Both the position numbers and the translations under genes were made by a program. A DNA stretch of 64,000 bases. Source: Arsukibacterium perlucidum DSM 18276. Lineage in GTDB: Bacteria; Pseudomonadota; Gammaproteobacteria; Enterobacterales; Alteromonadaceae. This document shows positions 9,019 to 17,310 of the stretch, in pieces. Each line of letters begins with the position of its first letter. Position 1 is the stretch's first letter. The stretch lies in the NCBI RefSeq assembly GCF_000382165.1, contig NZ_KB907703.1, positions 62,001 through 126,000 on the forward strand, written 5' to 3'. Under the pieces are notes generated by a model. The model made no database searches and was not told where the DNA came from. It saw nothing but the letters and a program-made list of their open reading frames with translations.

Positions 9019-9768
9019 ATGCAACACCAGCACACGCTGTTTATTGCCGATCTGCATTTAGCTGCAGATCGGCCAGACATCACCACTGCTTTCCTGCGTT
9101 TTTTACAACAGCAAGCCGTTAAAGCAGATGCACTATATATTCTGGGTGATTTGTTTGAAGTATGGATTGGCGATGACAACCCGGAGCCACTGCTTGATAC
9201 TGTTGCAACAGCATTAACAACTCTGAGCCAGCAGGTACCAATATACTTTATTCACGGCAATCGTGATTTTATCTTACGCCAGGGCTATGCCAGCCGCGCT
9301 GGTATGCAGTTGTTACCGCAACAGCAGGTTATTGATTTATACGGTACCCCAACCCTGATTATGCATGGCGACAGCCTCTGCACTCTGGATATTGCTTATC
9401 AGAAGTTTCGAAAATGGTGGAACCAACCCTGGTGGCAATGGTTACTGCTAAAAACACCTTTAGCCTTTCGTCAACGATTGGCAGCTAAAGCCCGACGCAA
9501 AAGTGCTGAGCATAAAGAACATTACGCCCAACAACAACAACCGCAAATTATGGATGTTACACCAAGCGAAGTGCCCAGAGTGATGGCAGAATACGGTGTA
9601 ACCCGACTTATTCATGGCCATACCCACCGCCCGGCAGTGCATCAGGTAGATATTAATGGCTTGCCTGGCGAGCGTTATGTTGTTGGCGATTGGTACAGCC
9701 AAAGTAGTTATTTAATGGTATCGGCGGAAAAGTGGGATCTGGTATTTACGCCGCTGTCTGATCACTAA
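9019..9768 (+). CDS. lpxH: UDP-2,3-diacylglucosamine diphosphatase (lipid A synthesis)
   Basis: Cleaves UDP-2,3-diacylglucosamine to lipid X and UMP at the inner membrane surface. A calcineurin-like metallophosphatase of 249 residues. Metal-binding motifs: FIADLHL, LGDLFEVWIGDD, HGNRDF, MHGDSLCTLD and HGHTHRP. A TTG at 9013 could extend it by two residues; ATG is preferred. No strong ribosome-binding site is seen, so it is probably coupled to ppiB. Its 3' end overlaps the convergent miaE by 23 bp. Confidence 0.96.
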   Translation: MQHQHTLFIADLHLAADRPDITTAFLRFLQQQAVKADALYILGDLFEVWIGDDNPEPLLDTVATALTTLSQQVPIYFIHGNRDFILRQGYASRAGMQLLPQQQVIDLYGTPTLIMHGDSLCTLDIAYQKFRKWWNQPWWQWLLLKTPLAFRQRLAAKARRKSAEHKEHYAQQQQPQIMDVTPSEVPRVMAEYGVTRLIHGHTHRPAVHQVDINGLPGERYVVGDWYSQSSYLMVSAEKWDLVFTPLSDH

Positions 9769-10537
9769 TCACGGTTAGCGGGCAGCCGCTATGGAATTTG
9801 AAGTCCGGGTCGGGTGTTGTTATCAGCCCGGCTTCTACCTTACCAAAAAAAGCTACCCTGTCGCTGATATCACTATCAGCAATTTGCTGCGCCAGGGTTA
9901 AATAATCCTGATAATGGCGTGCTTCAGAGCGTAATAGCGAGATATAAAAATCAGCGATTTTCAGCGGTAATAACGGTGCCAGTTTAGCAAACCGCTCACA
10001 CGAACGTGCTTCTATGTATGCACCACAGATCAGTTTATCCACCATGGCTGCCGGTTCATAGGTACGTACATGGCGTAGCAAGCCTTTGGCATAGCGACTG
10101 GATGTGGTTTTCTCGTAAGCGATACCATTGTCAGCCATCACTTCCAGCACCTGGTAAAAATGATGCAACTCTTCTTTAATCAGCAATACCATTTTATCGA
10201 TTAAATCCTGGGCATAGCGGCTGCTGGCCTGTGGGATCATCGACTTTTTTAAGCTAAGGCCAGCCAGGCTCCGCCAATCGCCCTGCTGGCGATAGGTAAA
10301 ATCTTCAAAGGGCTTTAGCCATTGCAACAAGGCATCGGCGCTGCTGGCATCTACCGCATAGCGACGGATCAGGTACATCGCACTTTGCGCAGCTTTTAAT
10401 TCGCAAATCAGATGATCCCGCAGTAAGGTTGGCAGACTCTCTGGTCGTGCTGCCTGCTCAAGCCAGCCAGTTGGCGTGGCGCAGTCTAAAAAGGCGCTGA
10501 TGGGTTGTAACAGTTGTTGCAATTCACTGCGTTGCAT
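9746..10537 (-). CDS. miaE: tRNA-(ms2io6A) hydroxylase, non-haem diiron enzyme
   Basis: Hydroxylates the isopentenyl group of ms2i6A37 in tRNAs reading U-starting codons. 263 residues from the ATG at 10537, close to the Salmonella enzyme (about 270). An upstream frame extension to 10636 is not family-like. Carboxylate/His diiron ligands appear in KEELHHFYQVLE, YIEARSCERFAKL and SEARHYQDYL. It converges on lpxH with a 23-bp overlap of coding ends. It is one of four tRNA-modification enzymes in the window (with truA, mnmC and rnt-mediated maturation). Confidence 0.93.
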   Translation of the reverse strand: MQRSELQQLLQPISAFLDCATPTGWLEQAARPESLPTLLRDHLICELKAAQSAMYLIRRYAVDASSADALLQWLKPFEDFTYRQQGDWRSLAGLSLKKSMIPQASSRYAQDLIDKMVLLIKEELHHFYQVLEVMADNGIAYEKTTSSRYAKGLLRHVRTYEPAAMVDKLICGAYIEARSCERFAKLAPLLPLKIADFYISLLRSEARHYQDYLTLAQQIADSDISDRVAFFGKVEAGLITTPDPDFKFHSGCPLTVISDQTAA

Positions 10538-10735
10538 AGTAGTTGCTATACCAGAAAAAGTTGGCACATTATACCTAAAGGGCTGCGCACGACCAAGTTT
10601 GATCTGAATGCCTGCTTTAGTTGAAAAATAGTGCAAGTAGCTTGACGAATGACTAAGTTTTAGTCATAACTGAGTTAAGGGTGGCTATATAAATGGTTGC
10701 CCGATATGAGGGGCGTAGTAAAAAGGATAATAATT

Positions 10736-11335
10736 ATGATACTAAACCATTTATGGGGCATATATGCCCACCCGAAAGAAGAATGGCATACCATTGATGC
10801 CAGACACGAAAGTTTTCGTTATAGCATGGCCCACATTATGATTGTGGCGCTGATCCCGGCAATTTGTGCCTATTATTCTGCGGTTCACCTGGGCTGGAGC
10901 ATCGGTGTTGGCGACCCGATAAAACTGACTTCGCAAAGCGCACTGATTATGTCTGTAGCAATGTACTGTGGTCTGATAATCGGCGTATTCACCCTGGCCT
11001 GGCTGGCTCACTGGATGGCGCATACTTTTGGTGCTGAGCCAACCTATACTCAAACTGTCGAATTGTGCTCTTATACTTCTACCCCGTTATTCATGGCAGG
11101 GTTTGCAGCACTTTACCCAGAGCTATGGTTCGTGGTCAGTGTCGGCCTGGTTGGCCTGGCATACTCGGTATATTTACTGTACGTAGGTGTGCCAATTTTA
11201 ATGCATATTCCGGAAGAGCGTGGTTTTATTTATGCCAGCTCAGTTGTTACCGGCGGCTTAACGTTATTGGCGGTGCTGATGGCAACTACCGTAATATTAT
11301 GGATGTCGGGCTTTGGACCAACCTATACTCACTGA
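10736..11335 (+). CDS. Yip1-family inner-membrane protein
   Basis: 199-residue membrane protein with about five hydrophobic segments (roughly 30-50, 70-95, 115-140, 140-160 and 172-195). The N-terminus MILNHLWGIYAHPKEEWHTI is the family signature (a W-x-x-(I/L)-x-x-HP-x-x-x-W pattern) of bacterial Yip1-domain proteins. The start at 10736 was chosen because AAAGGATAATAATT precedes it; the frame is open to 10697. Function in bacteria is not established. Single gene followed by a terminator. Confidence 0.8.
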   Translation: MILNHLWGIYAHPKEEWHTIDARHESFRYSMAHIMIVALIPAICAYYSAVHLGWSIGVGDPIKLTSQSALIMSVAMYCGLIIGVFTLAWLAHWMAHTFGAEPTYTQTVELCSYTSTPLFMAGFAALYPELWFVVSVGLVGLAYSVYLLYVGVPILMHIPEERGFIYASSVVTGGLTLLAVLMATTVILWMSGFGPTYTH

Positions 11336-11364
11336 CATTCAGAAAATGTTAGTGATGTTCAAAT

Positions 11365-11392
11365 AAAACAGGCGCTGAAAGGCGCCTGTTTT
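11365..11392. terminator. Bidirectional terminator between yip1-like gene and purF
   Basis: 11-bp perfect stem AAAACAGGCGC/GCGCCTGTTTT with a 6-nt loop between two convergent genes. T-rich arms on both strands allow use in either direction. Confidence 0.88.
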
Positions 11393-11423
11393 CATTTCGA
11401 TAAACTTATTGATTGAGCTAAGC

Positions 11424-12935
11424 TCAGCCTTCGTTATAAGTTTCTAAGTTGGTCGCCATTGACATCGCAGTATGTGCTTTAGCGTCATCACTTCTTGTCT
11501 GATCCAGCCGGTTTAAGTAATCCTGATCGATATCATTAGTCACATAATGGCCGTCAAACACCGATGTTTCAAAGCGTTTAATCTCCGGGTTTTCAGAACG
11601 AACTGCAGCAATTAAATCTGGCAACGACTGGAAGATAAGACCATCTGCACCGATGGTTTCACAAATACTTTCAACATCATGGCCATGGGCAATTAATTCA
11701 TTTGCTGATGGCATATCTATACCGTAAACATTCGGAAAGCGAATTTCAGGAGCAGCTGAGGCAAAGTAAACCTTTTTAGCACCGGCTTCCCGCGCCATTT
11801 CGATAATCTGGCCAGACGTAGTACCGCGTACTATCGAATCATCAACCAGCAAGACATTTTTACCTTTAAACTCCTGCCAGATAGCATTCAGTTTACGCTT
11901 AACAGATTTCTTGCGCTGAACCTGGCCAGGCATAATAAAAGTACGGCCGATATAACGATTTTTAACAAATCCCTGACGGAAAGGTAGTTGCAATTCATTA
12001 GCAATTTCCAACGCCGCATCGTTACTTGTTTCAGGAATTGGGATAACCACGTCAATATCCAAATGGGCCCATTCACGCTTAATTTTCTGGCCCAGAACCT
12101 TACCCATCGCCACTCTTGAAGCATACACCGAAATATTATCGATAGTGGAATCAGGACGGGCAAAATAAACGTATTCGAAGATACAGGGTGTATAATTAGG
12201 GTTTTCTGCACACTGCTGACTGTATAACTCACCCTGCTCAGTAATGTATACAGCTTCGCCGGGTGACACATCCCGTAACACGGTAAAGCCATCCGCATCC
12301 AGCGCCACACTTTCTGATGCCACCATATATTCGGTACCGGCAGCCGTTTCGCGCTTGCCCATCACCAGTGGCCTGATCCCGTTGGGATCACGAAACGCCA
12401 CCAGACCATGACCAATAATTAAGGCTACAGCAGCATAACCACCACGAATTTTCCGGTGCACACTGGCAACTGCATTAAAAATCTGTTCTGGCTCTAACTG
12501 CATCGTCGACTTCGCCTGCAGCTCATGCGCCAGAATGTTTAACAGAATTTCAGAATCTGACGTGGTGTTAATATGGCGGCGAGCCAGCCGAAACATATCT
12601 TCTTTTAATTCGTGCGAATTAGTTAAGTTACCGTTATGCGCCAGAGCAATTCCGAAAGGACTGTTCACGTAGAACGGCTGAGCTTCGGCAGTACTCGATG
12701 AACCTGCAGTGGGGTAGCGAACATGGCCAATCCCAATATTGCCTGACAACCGTTGCATATGCCGGGTTTCGAACACATCTTTGACCAAGCCATTGGCCTT
12801 ACGTAATCTGAGGGTATTGTTATCAACGGTAACAATGCCTGCGGCGTCCTGGCCCCGATGTTGTAACACTGTCAGACCATCATACAGCGCCTGATTGACC
12901 GGATACTTACCTACGATTCCAACGATACCACACAT
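11424..12935 (-). CDS. purF: Amidophosphoribosyltransferase
   Basis: First committed step of purine synthesis: glutamine plus PRPP gives 5-phosphoribosylamine. 503 residues. Cys2 right after the initiator Met (MCGIVGIVG) is the glutaminase nucleophile with no pro-peptide, as in E. coli. The PRPP-binding loop [16 protein letters not shown] lies near residue 370. It follows cvpA at 20 bp, the conserved cvpA-purF operon, at the downstream end of the fabB-to-purF block. I see no PurR-type operator ahead of cvpA. Confidence 0.98.
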   Translation of the reverse strand: MCGIVGIVGKYPVNQALYDGLTVLQHRGQDAAGIVTVDNNTLRLRKANGLVKDVFETRHMQRLSGNIGIGHVRYPTAGSSSTAEAQPFYVNSPFGIALAHNGNLTNSHELKEDMFRLARRHINTTSDSEILLNILAHELQAKSTMQLEPEQIFNAVASVHRKIRGGYAAVALIIGHGLVAFRDPNGIRPLVMGKRETAAGTEYMVASESVALDADGFTVLRDVSPGEAVYITEQGELYSQQCAENPNYTPCIFEYVYFARPDSTIDNISVYASRVAMGKVLGQKIKREWAHLDIDVVIPIPETSNDAALEIANELQLPFRQGFVKNRYIGRTFIMPGQVQRKKSVKRKLNAIWQEFKGKNVLLVDDSIVRGTTSGQIIEMAREAGAKKVYFASAAPEIRFPNVYGIDMPSANELIAHGHDVESICETIGADGLIFQSLPDLIAAVRSENPEIKRFETSVFDGHYVTNDIDQDYLNRLDQTRSDDAKAHTAMSMATNLETYNEG

Positions 12936-12955
12936 TGATTATTTCCTCGCCAGCC

Positions 12956-13444
12956 CTAAGGCTTTTGCATAAAACTTGAATGGTTTTCCAAATACTCAAA
13001 AAACCATTCGATAATAAAACCAAATTCGGGGATCAATACCGATTTCTGCCACCAGAGGGCTTGCGCCGCCGGGGTAAAAGCATCCATAAAAAATAAAACT
13101 GCGCTTACCACCAGCACGCCCCGCAGGGCGCCAAATACCAGACCTAGTACCCGATCAGTACCCGACAATCCCGTGCTTTGTACTAACTTAGCGATTACAA
13201 AATTAATCAGAGCGCCAAGGATCAGCGTGCAGACAAACAAAATAGCAATGGCAGAAGCATTGCGAATTGTGGGGTCAGTAATATTGGTAAAAAGTGATGC
13301 TAGTTTTGGATAATATTGGCTGGCAATAAAAAAGGCCAGAAACCATACTACCAGCGAGATAGCTTCTTTGACGAAACCGCGGATCAGACTGATGACAGCC
13401 GATAAGGCAATAATTGCCAGTATAACAAAATCAACCCAAACCAT
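12956..13444 (-). CDS. cvpA: CvpA family inner-membrane protein
   Basis: 162-residue membrane protein with four hydrophobic segments (about 1-20, 25-45, 65-85 and 100-122) and the family N-terminus [20 protein letters not shown]. It was named for its need in colicin V production; its cellular role is still loosely defined (envelope homeostasis). It sits between dedD and purF, as in E. coli. Confidence 0.93.
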   Translation of the reverse strand: MVWVDFVILAIIALSAVISLIRGFVKEAISLVVWFLAFFIASQYYPKLASLFTNITDPTIRNASAIAILFVCTLILGALINFVIAKLVQSTGLSGTDRVLGLVFGALRGVLVVSAVLFFMDAFTPAAQALWWQKSVLIPEFGFIIEWFFEYLENHSSFMQKP

Positions 13445-13502
13445 TTGCTACCAAAGGATGCCTGATGACGGCGCGCATTCTACCAAACAGGCTGCTGCTT
13501 GG

Positions 13503-14153
13503 CTAATTATTTTCAGTCACCTGATAACGACTAACGACCAAACGAGCTATCCCCGTCAATTCCTGTAGCTGCTCAACCTGTTGTTCCAGCTGGGCTTTCC
13601 GAAGTTCAGGCCCCACCAACACACTGGTTAACTTTTGGCCATTACTGTTAGTAATGTCACGGGTAAATGTAACATAACCCTGCTGCCGGAGTTTCGCCAC
13701 CAAAGCATTAGCATTTTGCGGATTGCTGAAGCTGCCTACCCGCACAACCCAGGCGTTTTCGGCAACAGCTGTGGCGTTTGCAGGTTCGTTGCCAACTGCA
13801 GGCTCCTTGCTGGTAACTGCAACGTTTTCACCGTTGAGGGTAACCTGGGCATAGGTTTGCGACGGCAAACTGTCAGCGCTCTGCTCACTGGCTGCTGAGC
13901 TATTACCAGACTCCTCATCCAACGCGTTTTCATTCACTTGCGAGGCTGCCGCGATGCTGCTGGCGCTGTCAAATGCGGCCTGATCGAAAGGTTCTGGTTG
14001 TTGCACTCCCTGAAATTCAGGTCGGTCGGGGATAACTTTAAAATCGTCTTTCACCACTTGTTTTTCGCCATCCAGTAAATCAGGCAAAAAGATGATACCA
14101 GCTAATATCAAAATAGTGGCTCCGAGTAATCTGTGCTTAAATCCCGCGGTCAT
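13503..14153 (-). CDS. dedD: DedD-like SPOR-domain division protein
   Basis: 216 residues: short cytoplasmic N-terminus, one transmembrane helix (about 9-25, LLGATILILAGIIFLPDL), a long Ser/Ala/Gln/Glu-rich periplasmic linker, and a C-terminal SPOR domain (about 140-212, AWVVRVGSFSNPQNANALVAK). SPOR domains bind denuded peptidoglycan at the septum. It overlaps the folC stop by 4 bp. Its place in folC-dedD-cvpA-purF supports the name. Confidence 0.9.
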   Translation of the reverse strand: MTAGFKHRLLGATILILAGIIFLPDLLDGEKQVVKDDFKVIPDRPEFQGVQQPEPFDQAAFDSASSIAAASQVNENALDEESGNSSAASEQSADSLPSQTYAQVTLNGENVAVTSKEPAVGNEPANATAVAENAWVVRVGSFSNPQNANALVAKLRQQGYVTFTRDITNSNGQKLTSVLVGPELRKAQLEQQVEQLQELTGIARLVVSRYQVTENN

Positions 14154-15424
14154 GTTGCCTCCTGATAATAGCTTGCCAGCACTGCTGAAACTGTGACAAA
14201 CGATCCAAAAATAACTAATAAATCATCCTGTTGCAACTTAGAACATAACTGGCTAAATGCAGATTTCACGTCTGGATACTGTTGACAATCAGCCTGAGCA
14301 AGCGCCGCTGCAAGCTGAGCAGCTGGAGCCCCGCGCGCACCTGGCAAGCTGCTAAGATGCCACTGATCAATTACAGAGGTCAAGGGCGCCAACGCCTCGG
14401 CGATGTCTTTGTCTTTTAACATGCCCACTAACCCATGCACTTTGCGATAGTCTGGCTTTAGCGCTGCCAGTTTAGTCGCCAGATAGCGCGCCGACTGCGG
14501 ATTATGCGCCACATCAATAATTATCGCCGGCCGGTGTTGCAAGTATTGCATCCGGCCAGGCAAGCTTAACTCCAACAGTACTTTTTTTAACAACATATGC
14601 TCAGGCAATAATGACAACTGACTAAGTACCGCCAGGCTGGTTGCAACATTTTGCACTGGCAAGCCGGGAATCGGTAAATTCTGGTATCTGACTGCGCCGC
14701 AGTGCCAGCTCCAGCTATCTGCGCTCTGCTGATAAAAGTAGTCCTGATTAACTGTCAGTTTCGGACAATTAAGTTCAACCGCTCTGGCTATTACACTCAC
14801 CGGTGGTATAAGGTCGCCGATAACCACAGGTTTAGCGTGACGAAACACCCCCGCCTTTTCAAAGCCGATAGTCTCCCGATCATTACCAAGCCAGTCCTGA
14901 TGATCTAAATCTATGGTGGTAATCACACTGATATCGGGGTTAACAATATTAGTCGCATCCAACCGGCCACCCAGTCCCACTTCAATCAGACAAAAGTCGA
15001 CTGGCTGACGTTTCAGAATTGCGAATGCAGCCAGAGTGGTAAATTCAAAGTAGGTTAACGCAGTGTCGCCGCGTAACTCCTCAACCCGGGCCATGGCGTC
15101 CACCCACAGTGCATCGTCCACATCATGGTTGTTAAGCCGCAGCCGTTCGTTAAAGCGCAACAAATGCGGAGAACTGTAGACACCCACCCTGAATCCCTGT
15201 GCCAGCAATAATTGCTCAAGGGTACGGGCGACAGACCCTTTACCGTTTGTGCCGGCAATCAGCACCACTTTACCAGGTAACTGTGCTAATGCCGCACGAT
15301 CGGCAACCCTGCTTACCCTTTCCAGGCCAAGTTCAATTTTATCTATGGGGTGGCTTTGCTCAATATAATAAAGCCAATCGGCCAGAGTGTGGCGCGATTG
15401 GCTTGACGTTAGCATGTCTGACAT
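14150..15424 (-). CDS. folC: Bifunctional dihydrofolate synthase / folylpolyglutamate synthase
   Basis: Adds glutamate to dihydropteroate and to tetrahydrofolates. Mur-ligase fold, 424 residues, usual length. Visible: IELGLERVSRVA, ATP-binding P-loop VVLIAGTNGKGSVA (about 51-64), YSSPHLLRFNERLR, TYFEFTTLAAFA, EVGLGGRLDATN, and IIDVAHNPQSARYLA in the C-terminal domain. It starts 6 bp after accD and overlaps dedD by 4 bp, so it is likely part of one transcript. Confidence 0.97.
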   Translation of the reverse strand: MSDMLTSSQSRHTLADWLYYIEQSHPIDKIELGLERVSRVADRAALAQLPGKVVLIAGTNGKGSVARTLEQLLLAQGFRVGVYSSPHLLRFNERLRLNNHDVDDALWVDAMARVEELRGDTALTYFEFTTLAAFAILKRQPVDFCLIEVGLGGRLDATNIVNPDISVITTIDLDHQDWLGNDRETIGFEKAGVFRHAKPVVIGDLIPPVSVIARAVELNCPKLTVNQDYFYQQSADSWSWHCGAVRYQNLPIPGLPVQNVATSLAVLSQLSLLPEHMLLKKVLLELSLPGRMQYLQHRPAIIIDVAHNPQSARYLATKLAALKPDYRKVHGLVGMLKDKDIAEALAPLTSVIDQWHLSSLPGARGAPAAQLAAALAQADCQQYPDVKSAFSQLCSKLQQDDLLVIFGSFVTVSAVLASYYQEAT

Positions 15425-15430
15425 ATATTC

Positions 15431-16303
15431 CTAAGCAGCGTCGTGCTCGGAAACCGGCGCCGGCAGCTGCATAAACTTGGCAACAAGGCGGGCAATTGTA
15501 TCGCGCATTTTCCGGCGGTCAACAATCATATCAATCGCGCCATGTTCCAGTAAAAACTCACTGCGCTGGAACCCTTCCGGCAGTTTTTCCCGTACTGTTT
15601 GCTCAATAACCCTGGGGCCGGCAAAACCAATCAGCGCTTTGGGTTCACCAATATTAATATCCCCTAACATTGCTAAACTGGCCGAAACGCCACCCATGGT
15701 TGGGTCGGTTAGTACAGAAATATAAGGCAGGCCCTGCTCACTCAGTTTGGCCAGAGCCGCCGAGGTTTTTGCCATCTGCATTAATGAAAACAGCGCCTCT
15801 TGCATCCGCGCGCCACCACTGGCAGAAAAGCAGACAAAAGGTACCTTATGAGTAAGCGCATACTCTACCCCGGCCACAAACTTGGCACCAACTACAGATG
15901 CCATAGAGCCGCCCATAAATTCGAACTCAAATGACGCTGCAACCATCGGCATACCATGCAAGGTGCCATGCATTACAATCATGGCATCTTTCTCATTAGT
16001 TTGCTTCTGAGCGGCGGTAATCCGGTCTTTATAGCGCTTGCTGTCTTTAAACTTCAGTAAATCCTGGGGTTCAAGTTCAGCCGCCAGTTCGGTGGTGGAA
16101 TGGCTGTCAAAGAAGTGATTCAGGCGGGTTCTGGCGTTTACCCGCATATGATGATCACACTTAGGGCAAACGCCTAAATTACGATCCAGATCAGCTTTGT
16201 ATAATACAGCGTCACAGGCGCTGCATTTGGTCCAGACGCCCTCGGGAATATTACGACGCGCCGAGGTGGAGGTTCTGGGCAGGATTTTTTCTAGCCAACT
16301 CAT
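15431..16303 (-). CDS. accD: Acetyl-CoA carboxylase carboxyltransferase subunit beta
   Basis: Carboxyltransferase half-site of acetyl-CoA carboxylase, working with AccA. 290 residues. N-terminal zinc ribbon with four Cys (CSACD...CPKCD, about residues 27-49) and the crotonase-type core with [21 protein letters not shown] (oxyanion hole Gly-Gly). No rut-type fusions. A 142-bp gap to truA holds a probable terminator, so accD-folC-dedD-cvpA-purF may have its own promoter. Confidence 0.98.
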   Translation of the reverse strand: MSWLEKILPRTSTSARRNIPEGVWTKCSACDAVLYKADLDRNLGVCPKCDHHMRVNARTRLNHFFDSHSTTELAAELEPQDLLKFKDSKRYKDRITAAQKQTNEKDAMIVMHGTLHGMPMVAASFEFEFMGGSMASVVGAKFVAGVEYALTHKVPFVCFSASGGARMQEALFSLMQMAKTSAALAKLSEQGLPYISVLTDPTMGGVSASLAMLGDINIGEPKALIGFAGPRVIEQTVREKLPEGFQRSEFLLEHGAIDMIVDRRKMRDTIARLVAKFMQLPAPVSEHDAA

Positions 16304-16383
16304 AATGCATTCCTATCAACTGGGATCAGACGTTAGACCTAACATAAGACAAAATACGTCAAAAAACGCCGAAATAAAACTAA

Positions 16384-16412
16384 ACGGGCGCTATTAAAGC
16401 ATAAACACCCGC
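16384..16412 (-). terminator. Probable terminator downstream of truA
   Basis: On the minus strand GCGGGTG pairs with CGCCCGT (seven pairs, two G-U) around a 15-nt loop, followed by TTTAGTTTTATTT. Weaker than the others in the window. Confidence 0.45.
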
Positions 16413-16445
16413 TAACAGAATATAAAAAACTGGTCTTAGCAGCCG

Positions 16446-17225
16446 TTATAAAAATAACGGTCCTGGCGCTACTTTGGGTATCGCATAGTGCTCAGGGTAA
16501 TCAACTTCGACCAAATACAGGCCGCCCGGCTTCGCTGTGGCCGCCGCCAGATTGCGATTTCGGCTTTGCAGCAGCTCATTTAACCAGTCGACAGGTTTAC
16601 GTCCCATACCAATTTCCAGCAAACTGCCGGTAATGTTACGCACCATGTGATGTAAAAAAGCATTGGCTTTAATATCCAATACCAGATAGTCACCCACCCG
16701 GCTTAACTCTATATGATGAATATTACGAAAAGGTGTTTTTGACTGACATTGCATAGCCCTGAATGCACTAAAATCATGCTCGCCAATCAGCACTGGCGCC
16801 GCTTGCTGCATCAAACTGATATCCAACTGCTGATGATAATGACTGAGCCCGGAACGCAAAATAGCTGGTCTGAATTTTTGGTTATAAATTACGTAGCGGT
16901 AGCGACGGGCAGTGGCACTAAAACGGGCATGGAAGTCGTCAGCTACCGGCTTGGCCCAGCGCACTGCTATTTGATCAGGTAACTGGCTGTTAGTACCCAT
17001 TATCCATGCTTTATCATCGCGTAGGGCATCAGTCTCAAAGTGGACTACCTGGCCGGTAGCATGCACTCCGGCATCTGTGCGGCCGGCACAAAACACTTCA
17101 ACCGGACCATTGGCAACTTTAGTAAGTGCTGTTTCCAGTTCTTGTTGCACACTGTTCACTTCACGCTGGCGTTGCCAGCCAAAAAAACCAGTGCCGTCAT
17201 ACTCAATACCTAAAGCTATTCGCAT
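16446..17225 (-). CDS. truA: tRNA pseudouridine(38-40) synthase
   Basis: Isomerises U38-40 in the anticodon arm of many tRNAs. 259 residues from the ATG at 17225, supported by AGAGGGAACCCC upstream and the canonical [11 protein letters not shown]; the frame is open to 17249. The catalytic Asp is in [14 protein letters not shown], followed by RRYRYVIYN and [11 protein letters not shown]. It lies downstream of fimV, a linkage also found in pseudomonads and Shewanella. Confidence 0.97.
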   Translation of the reverse strand: MRIALGIEYDGTGFFGWQRQREVNSVQQELETALTKVANGPVEVFCAGRTDAGVHATGQVVHFETDALRDDKAWIMGTNSQLPDQIAVRWAKPVADDFHARFSATARRYRYVIYNQKFRPAILRSGLSHYHQQLDISLMQQAAPVLIGEHDFSAFRAMQCQSKTPFRNIHHIELSRVGDYLVLDIKANAFLHHMVRNITGSLLEIGMGRKPVDWLNELLQSRNRNLAAATAKPGGLYLVEVDYPEHYAIPKVAPGPLFL

Positions 17226-17310
17226 GGGGTTCCCTCTGATAAACCGCACCGATTATACCGCAGAGTATCGCGGATAACAGCCCGACAATCGGTCAGGACA
17301 GAACACCAGT

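Noticed and set aside
13445-13502. PurR operator ahead of cvpA-purF
   Set aside because: No sequence resembling the PurR consensus in the short gap.
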